NCBI GenBank assembly: GCA_903821905.1
Contig: CAIJMQ010000001.1
Location: 1-64,000, forward strand
Reading direction: 5' to 3'
From: an uncultured bacterium
GTDB taxonomy: Bacteria > CAIJMQ01
Length of the DNA: 64,000 bases
This document shows positions 42,984-51,394 of the stretch, piece by piece. Each line of letters opens with the position of its first letter. Positions within the stretch are counted from its first letter, which is position 1. The notes beneath the pieces were generated by a model. That model made no database searches and was not told where the DNA came from. It saw nothing but the letters and a program-made list of their open reading frames with translations. The position numbers and the translations under genes are program-made.

Positions 42984-44168
42984 TTATTTGGCGTCTTCTT
43001 CAAGTCCTGGAGGAACCTTCTTCCAATCGTATCCTCTCAAGGCCTCTTCAAAACCCAAATTAAAAAGTGCCTGCATTTCAATAGGGTCAAAAAGTTCTTT
43101 TGCTTTAGATACATGCGTTGCCGGGATATAGGCAAGATTAAAATCACCTCTGCCTAATTTTGTAAAATTATATAATTGGTAAATGTCACCACCACTTTGA
43201 GACTTAATCATTGTATCAACAGTGCGGTCAGCAATAGAAAGGAGTTTATCCGGAACCTCTTCCCAAACAGCATCTATATAACCATTTCTAATAATATAAA
43301 TTTTGTATTGTATCTTGGAAATATCTACTCCTTTTTCTTTGGCAGCTTTCTCAACACCCTGGACAACATCATAAAGAAAAAACACTTGCTTCACTACTCC
43401 GCCATCAACATGCATCTCATCGTACTTTTTATCATTAGCCTCTACATTTAAATAAACTGGTGGAAATGCAATTGGAACGGATGCTGATGCCAATATGACT
43501 TTGCGAAACAACTTTAAGGCATTATCATCGCCTATGGAAGCAATTTTACCCATATCCCAAATAACAAGCCGTTGCGCATCCAGATTAGTAGTTCCCACAT
43601 AAAGCCTACGACCTTTGTTATATTCAATGGCTATCTCTTTTAGCAATTCCGCATCAAAGTACCGCTCAATAAGACGCTCTAATGGTTTACTGCTGGCGAA
43701 GGAATTATTAGATGGATGTATTCGCACAATATCCTTCGTTGAATACTTTGTGTAGAGTTCCTTTAATTTATCATCATACTCACTTCCCAAAAAGGCAAAT
43801 GGTGCAGTTATCGCTCCGGTACTTATTCCGGTAACAACCTTAAAAACTGGACGCGTTCCAGACTGCGACCATCCGTTAAGTAATCCCGCACCATAAGCAC
43901 CATTATTGCTTCCTCCTGAAATAGCAAGTAGGTAATAAGTCCGATTGGTTTTGAAACTAAGAAAAGAAGAACTTCCTTTTTCTTCTTGTTCCAACAATTT
44001 AATAAAATCTTTCTTGAAAGAATCACTGGGATTGCCACTGAACGCCCTGATATCATGCATACCATAAATCCGAACGCTGTTTAATAAATCTGGTGGGACT
44101 GCATGGCGTACACTTGCGCATCCAGACACAAAAAAAAGTATAATCAGCCAATATAATTGTTTTCTCAT
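42984..44168 (-). CDS. Patatin-like phospholipase lipoprotein
   Basis: 394 aa. Lipobox FVSGCASVR (Cys about residue 17), so anchored to a membrane. The patatin domain shows the glycine-rich oxyanion loop GGSNNGAYGAGLLNGW, nucleophile Ser in TGISTGAI and the catalytic Asp in HVDGGV. It would hydrolyse acyl esters of envelope lipids. It lies between the solute-binding protein and the permeases of the peptide importer; the gaps (90-92 bp) leave room for separate transcription. Confidence 0.9.
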   Translation of the reverse strand: MRKQLYWLIILFFVSGCASVRHAVPPDLLNSVRIYGMHDIRAFSGNPSDSFKKDFIKLLEQEEKGSSSFLSFKTNRTYYLLAISGGSNNGAYGAGLLNGWSQSGTRPVFKVVTGISTGAITAPFAFLGSEYDDKLKELYTKYSTKDIVRIHPSNNSFASSKPLERLIERYFDAELLKEIAIEYNKGRRLYVGTTNLDAQRLVIWDMGKIASIGDDNALKLFRKVILASASVPIAFPPVYLNVEANDKKYDEMHVDGGVVKQVFFLYDVVQGVEKAAKEKGVDISKIQYKIYIIRNGYIDAVWEEVPDKLLSIADRTVDTMIKSQSGGDIYQLYNFTKLGRGDFNLAYIPATHVSKAKELFDPIEMQALFNLGFEEALRGYDWKKVPPGLEEDAK

Positions 44169-44260
44169 CTAATATTTTCCTGAATCGCGATTCAAATAAA
44201 AAATCAACATAACTTTATCGTTCTTCGCGTTTATTTTATCACTTCATTACTAAAAAACTT

Positions 44261-46030
44261 TTATTCCTTGAATTCTTCGTCGAAGAAAACAGAAGCTTTT
44301 CGTCCAGGCAGATATTCGCCTTTTTCCATAGCACTGGTTAAGTCTTCAGCCGAGTCCTTGTCATACCACCAGTAACCGAAAACAGAGCTTTCATTAGCAT
44401 ATTTGGAAAGCACCGTCGACGGAGTGCCGAATTTATTCCAGTAAAGCAGACGAACATAATTTATCCTCCAGAGTAAGATATACGGACATTGTGAAGTTAC
44501 AATAGCATCAACTTCACGGCAAATTGCATTCCTCTGGTCTACTTCAAAAATCGTTTTTTGTTTTTCGATAAGAGCGTCGACATTCGGGTCTTTAAAACCC
44601 GTATAATTATTTCCGCTATTTCTTTCTGCTTCTTTAGATGCCCACATGCTTTCAGGGTCTTTGAATATTACAGAACTCCAAGCTGACCAGGTCATATCAA
44701 AATTGAATTCATCCATGTCCTTTATCCAAGCTGTCCAGTCCTTATTGTCTATTTTGAGTTCTATCCCAACATCTTTCAGGTCTTCTGCATAAATGCTGAT
44801 AAATTTTTCGGTGGATGAATCACTTAAGAGAAATTTAAAAGAAAATCTTTGTCCGTTTTTTTCGAGGAACCCGGTTTGGGGATTTACTTTCCATCCGGCT
44901 TCTTTTAATAACTCTCGTGCTTTTTCCTTATCAAAATTAAAAACAGGATTTTTACAGGGATTTTCCGGCGAATAAAGGTCTTCAAAGTAGGAACATTGCA
45001 TAGTATATTGGTTATACATAAGAGTACGGTTCATCTCTTCCCTGTCAAGCAAATACGCCATAGCTTTTCGTACCCGTATATCATCAAACGGCGGACGCCT
45101 CATATTCATTGCAAAACCCTGAAAAGATGCCGGCTCATAGTTATAAATTTTCTGTTTTATAATCCAGTTCTTTTCGAATTTTTCACCTTTTGTTTCATTT
45201 ACCCAAAGGCGTGCCGTATAAACGGGATATATGTCTATTAATCCTTTTTTAAACGCTTCAAACGCATTTTCCCGTTCTTCAAAGAATTTATAGATAATCG
45301 TTTGGAAATTACCTGTATTCTGAAAACGCTTGGCAGAACTAAGCCACCAGTCGTTTCTGCGTTGCACCTTGATAAAAAGCCCTTCATTGATTTCCCCAAG
45401 TTTATACGGGCCGGATACAACCGGAAATTCAAAATTTATCTTATTGAAATCCTGTTTTTCGAAAACGTGCTTGGGCAGGATATTAAGTCCGCCCAGTGCC
45501 AACAGGTTTCTCCAATGAACTTCTTTTGTTTTGAATTTTATTGTCTGTTCATCTATCACTTCTGGAGGAAAGAATTTTTCCAATGCTACTTTATAAGAAC
45601 CGGTTAAATTCTTGGGGTCCATAATGGCTTGGAATGTCCACTGAACATCATATGCGGTAATAGGTTTGCCGTCACTCCATCTTGCGCGTTTATCGAGCCA
45701 GAATGTAAATGTTGTTTTGTCTTCTGAAATACTCCACCGCTCTGCTATCATCGGCTCATATTCGGCGGTAATCGGATGCAAGGTAAGAAGAGAATCATAC
45801 ATAGAAGAAAAAACATCATATGTAAAAGAATTGTTATCAAGATAAGCATTCAAACTCTTGGGATATTGACCGGAGTAGGTTGATATTTCTCCTCCTACTT
45901 TAGCATTAGGACTTGCTAATGGATTGGGCTGGTCTTTCCAGTTCTCTTTGGGAAAAAACTCGTCTGCTGGAACTTGAGTTAATGCAACGAATAAGATTAT
46001 GAGAATTAGGAATATTCTTTTGCCCCACAT
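44261..46030 (-). CDS. Peptide-binding protein of the ABC importer, YejA-like (SBP family 5)
   Basis: 589 aa with a signal peptide (MWGKRIFLILIILFVALTQVPA). Family-5 features: a YDVFSSMYDSLLTLHP opening, WSDGKPITAYDVQWTF, LNILPKHVFEK, RKAMAYLLDREEMN. It delivers peptides, and in the Yej family microcin-C-like compounds, to the permeases. The start at 46030 is chosen because the next 25 residues form a good signal peptide; the longer frame from 46237 would enter the divergent protease gene. No lipobox, so it is free in the periplasm, which implies an outer membrane. Confidence 0.9.
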   Translation of the reverse strand: MWGKRIFLILIILFVALTQVPADEFFPKENWKDQPNPLASPNAKVGGEISTYSGQYPKSLNAYLDNNSFTYDVFSSMYDSLLTLHPITAEYEPMIAERWSISEDKTTFTFWLDKRARWSDGKPITAYDVQWTFQAIMDPKNLTGSYKVALEKFFPPEVIDEQTIKFKTKEVHWRNLLALGGLNILPKHVFEKQDFNKINFEFPVVSGPYKLGEINEGLFIKVQRRNDWWLSSAKRFQNTGNFQTIIYKFFEERENAFEAFKKGLIDIYPVYTARLWVNETKGEKFEKNWIIKQKIYNYEPASFQGFAMNMRRPPFDDIRVRKAMAYLLDREEMNRTLMYNQYTMQCSYFEDLYSPENPCKNPVFNFDKEKARELLKEAGWKVNPQTGFLEKNGQRFSFKFLLSDSSTEKFISIYAEDLKDVGIELKIDNKDWTAWIKDMDEFNFDMTWSAWSSVIFKDPESMWASKEAERNSGNNYTGFKDPNVDALIEKQKTIFEVDQRNAICREVDAIVTSQCPYILLWRINYVRLLYWNKFGTPSTVLSKYANESSVFGYWWYDKDSAEDLTSAMEKGEYLPGRKASVFFDEEFKE

Positions 46031-46057
46031 TTTATTAATTTTACCACATTCTATAGG

Positions 46058-46086
46058 TTGGATTACACGCAGTTCTCTGATAAGAT
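46058..46086 (+). promoter_or_regulatory. Promoter implying a leaderless M48 protease transcript
   Basis: TTGGAT (46058-46063), 17-bp spacer, TAAGAT (46081-46086), then 8 nt to ATG 46095 with no ribosome-binding site. The geometry is the same as at 6579-6616. Confidence 0.4.
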
Positions 46087-46094
46087 AATACCTG

Positions 46095-47858
46095 ATGATA
46101 CGCAAACTATTTATCATATTATTCCTTATCCTTTTTGCTTCCACCTGCTGTTTCTCAAGAACTACAGATGAAGACAGGCGTTTCAAAGCAGGGTTAATGA
46201 TAGCGCAAAAAGTGGAAGAAGAATATCCTGTTTCCAAAGATGAAAAGGAATTCCTAAGAGTTAATGCTATAGGTTTGCGTATTGTAAGCCAGATTAAGGA
46301 CTTGAAATATCCTTACAGCTTTAGTGTTATAAAAATAGAAGATGCTAACGCTTTTGCTTTGCCCGGCGGGTTTGTATATGCAACAACAGGGCTTCTTGAC
46401 CTTGGTTTAAATGATTCGGAACTTGCCTTTGTCCTCGCCCACGAAATTGCCCATAACGAATGCGACCATATATTCAAAATACAAAATACTCAGAACTTAC
46501 TCTCTGCAATAATGATAGGAGTGGAAATTTTTGCAATGAGTAATACATCTGCCTCTAAAGATGTAAACGAAATCCAGGCAGAATCTGCTGCCCGCTCTTT
46601 GGCATATTCGCTTTCAGGCGCAATGATAACAAGCGGTTATTCGCGTGAATTTGAAAAGGAAGCCGATTACTGGGGAAAAATCTATACAGCAAAAGCAGGT
46701 TATGATGTAGGCGGAGCAAAGACCGCTTTAGATAAAATAGATATTATGAAAGAAAAACGCCCCGACTTATTCTCAAGCTTGTTAATGACCCATCCTTATA
46801 TCCTTGAAAGAATCGAAGAAGCGGGAACATCGGCAATCACTTTCCCCAAAAATGAATTTATTGAAGAAGAAATTAGAGAGTCGGGCAACTTCATACAATC
46901 CAAACTTGTAAAAGAAGCGGGTTACTATCAAAACAAGAAAGAAAAAATTCTCCCGCTTATGCTTTACAGGAATGCTTACTTTATATGTCCCCAAGGCAGC
47001 CAGAGTGATAAAGCTTTATATGAGCTTGTCAGAAATAAGGAAGAGCTGGAAAGAAAGAAAACTAAATTCCTCATAAACTGGGATTCCTTGATTAAGGGTT
47101 ATGGGAAACTGTTGAAAGAGCACCCGGATACACCGCTAAAAAAAGAAGTTACGGCTAAACTTGAATCGCTGACACAAGAACGAGACGAAGTTTACAAATG
47201 GTATGAAGAACATATCGGGACAGATATGAAATTGGACTATTATTCCAATTTCATCGTATTCTTTCCCGAAAGCCCTTTAGTTCCCAAGGCGCGATACTTC
47301 CTCGCACAGAAATATGTTTCATCAGGTGATTACGATAAGGGCTTAAACGAGTTTATAACTCTGGCAAAAGATTCTAAAAACGATGAGTGGAGCAGTAAAG
47401 CAAAAGAAGAAATTGTTCCTGTAATAGACAAGGCAACAGATATAGTTCTTTTAGGAAGATTACTGAATATGGATTTCCCAACGGAAGTTAAAGATAAAGT
47501 AAACGCATGGCTTAAAGAAACTATTCCTCAAGTGAAGGGGCTTGAACCGTTAGAGGTCCCAGTACATACTAAAGGTGCAGCAGTCGTCTCCGGCGATTTA
47601 CTTCCAACAGGTCTTGAAAAATTAGATAAATTCTCCAAAGAATTCCCGGAAAGTCCCTACAAAGCTCTTGTTGACCAAAGGAAGGGAAAGTTAGCGGAGG
47701 AATTGTACATTGAAGCACGAGCCCAAAGCTTGTCAGGCAACTGGCCCAAGACAGTCAGCATCTACCGTCAAATCCTAAAATACGCCCCCGATACTCCCAG
47801 CGCCGAACAGATAAGACAAGAGTTCGACAGGTTAGAGAAGATAAGGAAAGAGACGTAA
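46095..47858 (+). CDS. M48 metalloprotease with C-terminal TPR-like repeats
   Basis: 587 aa. A signal sequence with STCCFS that could be a lipobox. Zinc site HEIAH in LAHEIAHNECDH (about residues 116-127), third ligand in EFEKEADYWG. This is the BepA/LoiP-like layout of envelope quality-control proteases. From about residue 270 to the end come several TPR/outer-membrane-assembly-like helical repeats (YYSNFIVFFPESPLVPKARY, SGDYDKGLNEFITLA, GNWPKTVSIYRQILKYAPDTP). Probably works in the periplasm on outer-membrane proteins. Confidence 0.9.
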   Translation: MIRKLFIILFLILFASTCCFSRTTDEDRRFKAGLMIAQKVEEEYPVSKDEKEFLRVNAIGLRIVSQIKDLKYPYSFSVIKIEDANAFALPGGFVYATTGLLDLGLNDSELAFVLAHEIAHNECDHIFKIQNTQNLLSAIMIGVEIFAMSNTSASKDVNEIQAESAARSLAYSLSGAMITSGYSREFEKEADYWGKIYTAKAGYDVGGAKTALDKIDIMKEKRPDLFSSLLMTHPYILERIEEAGTSAITFPKNEFIEEEIRESGNFIQSKLVKEAGYYQNKKEKILPLMLYRNAYFICPQGSQSDKALYELVRNKEELERKKTKFLINWDSLIKGYGKLLKEHPDTPLKKEVTAKLESLTQERDEVYKWYEEHIGTDMKLDYYSNFIVFFPESPLVPKARYFLAQKYVSSGDYDKGLNEFITLAKDSKNDEWSSKAKEEIVPVIDKATDIVLLGRLLNMDFPTEVKDKVNAWLKETIPQVKGLEPLEVPVHTKGAAVVSGDLLPTGLEKLDKFSKEFPESPYKALVDQRKGKLAEELYIEARAQSLSGNWPKTVSIYRQILKYAPDTPSAEQIRQEFDRLEKIRKET

Positions 47859-47966
47859 TTAAATATTATCTTGCAAGGTTTGATTCCGTTTCACTTCATT
47901 TTATGTTTGGAATCTAACTTGGAGCTAGTTAGATACACATGCACAAGTGTAGCCAGTTGCTACATG

Positions 47967-48665
47967 TTATGTTGAATTAACTTCAGCATGTTCTTTGTTC
48001 CAGAGAGCTTCATCCTTAAACTTGAACATTGTCTTCTTCTTTTCGGCAAGCTGGGCGATTTTTTTACCGAGCTCAGTTAGTTTGCAAGTGAAGTAATCGC
48101 TACCCTGAATTGACAAAAGACCACCCTGAATAAGTTCCTGTACATCATCTTCCAATCCTCTGCCTTTCCATTTATTGACGGTAGCTGACCAAAACTCTGG
48201 TCTGAAATAAAGTTCACTTAACGTTCTTCTCCACCCAAAGCGTTCAACAGTTTGTTCAAGTGCGAATTGCTGGAGAGTTGTTTGAATTGGTTTGAATTTA
48301 TCTTCCGTAGCATAACCAAGTTGTTTTGCAATGTTACGCGCCACATCATCAATTCGGTTATCTACATTGGTTTTTGTGAAGGAAATACTGCTACCAGAAT
48401 AACGTCTTTTAAGATATTTTGAGTAATAAGAGTCCTCTTGCATTTCAGGTCTGAACTTGGTTTGCAGTAAAAAAATTGCGAATAAGAAAATTGGAACATT
48501 TATGATGGCTGATATTACCAGTGCGCCGGAAGCCCAGGTGGGATCGGATATCTTTTGTGCTGAGAATAGGAAAGAACCGTCTATGAGAATCAAGCCAATT
48601 AGCCACGCTGCTAACAACTGGATTGGTTTGGTTATTTTTTCGGGCGATATCTTATTTCCATTCAT
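47967..48665 (-). CDS. Membrane protein with two N-terminal helices, unknown
   Basis: 232 aa. Two hydrophobic segments (LLAAWLIGLILIDGSFLF and ALVISAIINVPIFLFAIFLL) followed by a soluble, charged C-terminal region that ends in a helix-rich LTELGKKIAQLAEKKK stretch resembling a winged-helix-like fold. No recognised family. Preceded upstream (48729-48796) by the decayed tail of another gene. Convergent with the M48 protease. Confidence 0.6.
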   Translation of the reverse strand: MNGNKISPEKITKPIQLLAAWLIGLILIDGSFLFSAQKISDPTWASGALVISAIINVPIFLFAIFLLQTKFRPEMQEDSYYSKYLKRRYSGSSISFTKTNVDNRIDDVARNIAKQLGYATEDKFKPIQTTLQQFALEQTVERFGWRRTLSELYFRPEFWSATVNKWKGRGLEDDVQELIQGGLLSIQGSDYFTCKLTELGKKIAQLAEKKKTMFKFKDEALWNKEHAEVNST

Positions 48666-48728
48666 ATGTAGACCCCCTAATCCAACAAGATCTAATTTTC
48701 AAAATAATAGTCTTTACCTCTTTTTTTC

Positions 48729-48796
48729 AAATGCTGCTTTAGTTGTTCTTCAACTTAATTCACAATCAAGGTCTGCCTGAGTTTGGAGATTCCAAG
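48729..48796 (-). pseudogene. Decayed copy of the 3' end of the 133-aa gene at 49628
   Basis: On the minus strand this stretch reads ISKLRQTL, then a ~16-nt insertion with a stop, then VEEQLKQHL. The intact gene at 49628-50029 ends ISKLRQSLEEQLKQQL. At the DNA level AATCTCCAAACT-AGGCAGA and GAAGAACAA-TAAAGCAGCA match almost exactly on both sides of the insertion. It is a broken partial duplicate. Confidence 0.7.
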
Positions 48797-48805
48797 TTTC
48801 CAGAC

Positions 48806-49147
48806 TTAACTCTTTTTTATATGCCGAATTGCAAAAATAAACCAAATAAAAATTACTACGAACTCAATTAAAAAAGCTATGTTTGATGGGTATTTAGCAG
48901 GAAAATAAATTTGCGTTAAACCTTGGACAATAGAAAATACACCCAATATAAGCCCCAAAAAAATAGCCAAATACAAGTCAAGCTTCCGGCAAAAATAATT
49001 AAAACCATTCACTAAAAGAAAAAATACACCAATCACGATCCAAAACCAACCTTTTGCAATATTTGTGCGGAATATAAAATGCTCACATAACATCAAAATT
49101 ACAACAAATAGCACCAAAAACAACCATGGAAAGATTCTTTTTTTCAT
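48806..49147 (-). CDS. Small polytopic membrane protein, unknown
   Basis: 113 aa with four hydrophobic segments (FPWLFLVLFVVILMLCEHFIF, WFWIVIGVFFLLVNGFNYF, YLAIFLGLILGVFSIVQGL, IAFLIEFVVIFIWFIFAI) and a basic tail. Its own promoter (49169-49197) gives a leader of only ~15 nt. It sits between a promoter and a gene tail that both resemble those of the 133-aa gene, as if it replaced the middle of a duplicated copy. Confidence 0.6.
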   Translation of the reverse strand: MKKRIFPWLFLVLFVVILMLCEHFIFRTNIAKGWFWIVIGVFFLLVNGFNYFCRKLDLYLAIFLGLILGVFSIVQGLTQIYFPAKYPSNIAFLIEFVVIFIWFIFAIRHIKKS

Positions 49148-49168
49148 TAATTAACCCTCTTTTTCTAA

Positions 49169-49197
49169 ATTATCTTCCTCGCCAGCGAATATGTCAA
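49169..49197 (-). promoter_or_regulatory. Promoter of the 113-aa membrane protein gene
   Basis: On the minus strand: TTGACA (49192-49197), 17-bp spacer beginning TATTCGCTGG, GATAAT (49169-49174). The spacer start is the same as in the promoter at 50073-50101. Confidence 0.75.
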
Positions 49198-49216
49198 ACT
49201 TCTGACTGTTAATTCT

Positions 49217-49588
49217 TTAAGAACGGGCTCGGAGTTCTTTTCTGTATAGCCAATTTATCAAGAATAAAACACCAATCAGGATAGGAGGACAGCCAATCGG
49301 CAATGTCCGGGTTAAATGCCCACCCAATCGGCTACAGAACATGACGATGTACAATACACCAAGTCCAATAAATATAATACCTATAACCCATTCCCAGCGC
49401 CGCCAGCATATTATTAGCAGGGCAAGGATGATCCACGTTGGGATTAGATGCATCAGTAGAGCTACAGTTGTCCCCCAGAACCCATAGTGACCAAATACAT
49501 CGAGGGCAAATATGCTGATGAACGCGGCAAACAGAATACACAGAATCCTGGGTGTCCAGAACAGCAATTGCTTCGCAGGTTTTGTCAT
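49217..49588 (-). CDS. Small four-helix membrane protein, unknown
   Basis: 123 aa with four hydrophobic segments (ILCILFAAFISIFALDVFG, TTVALLMHLIPTWIILALLI, WVIGIIFIGLGVLYIVMF, GCPPILIGVLFLINWLY). The layout of alternating helices with WRRWEW after helix 2 resembles short DUF-type membrane proteins of unknown role. AAAGGAG lies 8 nt upstream of the start. It is 39 bp behind the 133-aa gene and probably shares its promoter. Confidence 0.62.
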   Translation of the reverse strand: MTKPAKQLLFWTPRILCILFAAFISIFALDVFGHYGFWGTTVALLMHLIPTWIILALLIICWRRWEWVIGIIFIGLGVLYIVMFCSRLGGHLTRTLPIGCPPILIGVLFLINWLYRKELRARS

Positions 49589-49627
49589 AATTTCATCTCC
49601 TTTTAATAATTATCTCTCCAGATTATT

Positions 49628-50029
49628 TTACAATTGCTGCTTTAATTGTTCTTCCAAACTCTGCCTAAGTTTGGAGATTTCCATTTTACGAACAGTTTGA
49701 GTTTCGCGGGGTGATTGTCTGGCGGATACGGTTCGCTGGGACTCTAATAAAGAAATGTGTTCTATGGTTTCGTTTGCTATATGTCCGGCTCGTATCATTG
49801 CTTGTGCAAATACAATAAACTCCCGCCAGTAGATTTTATCTTTTTCCAAATCGTAGATAAGTTCCAACAGGAGTTTAGCTGCTGCTTTCTCGGGCGTAAT
49901 TCCCTGATAAAGCGCTAAATCTTTGACTATTTTTGTGATGTCTCTGGATGACTTTCTGCAGTAGTATTTGGTAAGAACTAATGTGAGGATAATGCTTCCC
50001 AAAACCAACAGAACAACTGTAAGTACCAT
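49628..50029 (-). CDS. Single-pass membrane protein with helical C-terminus, unknown
   Basis: 133 aa. One N-terminal membrane helix (VLTVVLLVLGSIILTLVLTKYY), a helical middle part and a Glu/Gln/Leu-rich coiled C-terminus (ISKLRQSLEEQLKQQL). An AGGAGG-like CTGGAGG box precedes the start. Its promoter at 50073-50101 and its tail both have second copies nearby. Function unknown. Confidence 0.6.
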   Translation of the reverse strand: MVLTVVLLVLGSIILTLVLTKYYCRKSSRDITKIVKDLALYQGITPEKAAAKLLLELIYDLEKDKIYWREFIVFAQAMIRAGHIANETIEHISLLESQRTVSARQSPRETQTVRKMEISKLRQSLEEQLKQQL

Positions 50030-50072
50030 AACTTAACCTCCAGTGTTCAAATATATTAAACTGCTTAGGTGG

Positions 50073-50101
50073 ATTATCTTTAACACCAGCGAATAAGTCA
50101 A
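50073..50101 (-). promoter_or_regulatory. Promoter of the 133-aa gene
   Basis: On the minus strand: TTGACT (50096-50101), 17-bp spacer beginning TATTCGCTGG, GATAAT (50073-50078); about 40 nt before ATG 50029. Confidence 0.72.
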
Positions 50102-50104
50102 ATA

Positions 50105-50974
50105 TCAAAACAGAGCATCTTTGAGAACTGTACCTTCCGGCAATGCAAACTGAAAATCTTTCTTACTCATTTTAGGAGATGAGATTTCCATGTGGGTCTC
50201 AGTAAAAGAACCTTTAATTGTCTTTAGGATTTCTCTTGTTTTATTCGTCATCTCTCTCATTTTTTGCTTGTTCTCTTCTGTGACTTCCTGCCCTGCCCCC
50301 TTGAGCGTTTCTGTAAGCTGTTCATCAGTCATTTCAGGCATTTCCATTCTCTCTGCAGGAAGTTCAAGAGAACGAGAGTATTTCAAGATGAGATACTTCT
50401 CCTTTGAAATCCAAAATGTTTCCTTCTTTGATATTGTTGATGCTCCACTGATAACGTAGCAGTCTTCTTCTCCAACTTTCTCGGTTTTTTCGATTATCGG
50501 GTCTTTTAGTCTTGAGAATGGATCACTCTGCCCGAATACGGATAGGAAAAGTGAAGGTATCGTTAAAGCGGCACCACTGGAGATTCCTGTCGCGCTGCTC
50601 AATGCAATTTCGTCACTGCTCATTTTCGAATATGCCTTCATCACTCCCATATAGAGGTATGGCTGGGTACCATCGCTCCATACAGCTCCGGACTGACTCA
50701 TGCCTGGCATCGGCATATTTTCCTGAGTCCAGGAAATGAGGTAGAGATTCGGTTTCTGTAGAATTATCGAAAATGAAGTCTTTATGTTCATTTTTATTGC
50801 ACCAGTGTCGATATCCGACAAAACAGTTCCCTGTGCTTTATAGGTTTGCATGGACTTGTAGGTTGACATGACTTTTCCAAATATATAGTTGCTTGGACTA
50901 TCATCATCCATTGCCAGCACATGTGTGCTCAGCAGCACCATGGCAGCAAGTACAAAGTATCTAATTCTGGTCAT
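50105..50974 (-). CDS. LolA-like outer-membrane lipoprotein-sorting family protein
   Basis: 289 aa with a signal peptide (residues 1-21, VLA-MDD). The unclosed beta-barrel pattern of the LolA/DUF2092-type fold is visible: FGKVMSTYKSMQTYKAQGTVLSD, followed by alternating strands and ETFWISKEKYLILKYS. A charged Lys/Glu-rich insert (residues ~215-250) separates the strands. It may bind a hydrophobic ligand in the periplasm. The start at 50974 has AAAGGAG 6 nt upstream. Last gene of a minus-strand group starting at 52617. Confidence 0.7.
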   Translation of the reverse strand: MTRIRYFVLAAMVLLSTHVLAMDDDSPSNYIFGKVMSTYKSMQTYKAQGTVLSDIDTGAIKMNIKTSFSIILQKPNLYLISWTQENMPMPGMSQSGAVWSDGTQPYLYMGVMKAYSKMSSDEIALSSATGISSGAALTIPSLFLSVFGQSDPFSRLKDPIIEKTEKVGEEDCYVISGASTISKKETFWISKEKYLILKYSRSLELPAERMEMPEMTDEQLTETLKGAGQEVTEENKQKMREMTNKTREILKTIKGSFTETHMEISSPKMSKKDFQFALPEGTVLKDALF

Positions 50975-50998
50975 GTTCATCTCCTTTCTCAATTTACG

Positions 50999-51391
50999 TC
51001 ATATTCCATACTTAATCCCTTTAAAGATATAAACTATAGAGGAAAACATTTTTGTTGGCGAAATGAAAAATATGTAAATTAAAACTATTAAAATAATAGC
51101 TGTTATTATGGCAGATAGAATCCGGACTCTTTTGTCGTATTTTCTCGTGATTCTGCAGGTAATTCCCATAACTAAAGAAACTATCCCAAACAAGATTCCT
51201 CCTGTAATTGCGTAAAGTATAACAAGCATAAAGAAGTGAGGGTAGGGGTGGTAATTCCTGGAAAAAGCCCGGGCTAAAAGGCTGTATGTAGAGCCAAAAA
51301 TTACACCTAATATGGTAGCAATTATAGTGGCTAACACTACTGCCTTATTAATGATTTTTTCCATTTCCCGATTAGATTCTTTTATTTTCAT
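50999..51391 (-). CDS. Four-helix membrane protein, unknown
   Basis: 130 aa with four hydrophobic segments (VVLATIIATILGVIFGSTYSLL, FFMLVILYAITGGILFGIVSLVMGI, ILSAIITAIILIVLIYIFFI and a shorter C-terminal one). A KYDKRV basic loop separates helices 2 and 3. It lies 3 bp after the methyltransferase gene and 24 bp before the LolA-like gene. No family recognised. Confidence 0.6.
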   Translation of the reverse strand: MKIKESNREMEKIINKAVVLATIIATILGVIFGSTYSLLARAFSRNYHPYPHFFMLVILYAITGGILFGIVSLVMGITCRITRKYDKRVRILSAIITAIILIVLIYIFFISPTKMFSSIVYIFKGIKYGI

Positions 51392-51394
51392 ATG

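Noticed and set aside
47859-47966. Hairpins between the M48 gene and the 232-aa gene
   Set aside because: Six-bp stems (CTAACT/AGTTAG, TGTAGC/GCTACA) are short and not followed by a T-run; not strong enough to list.
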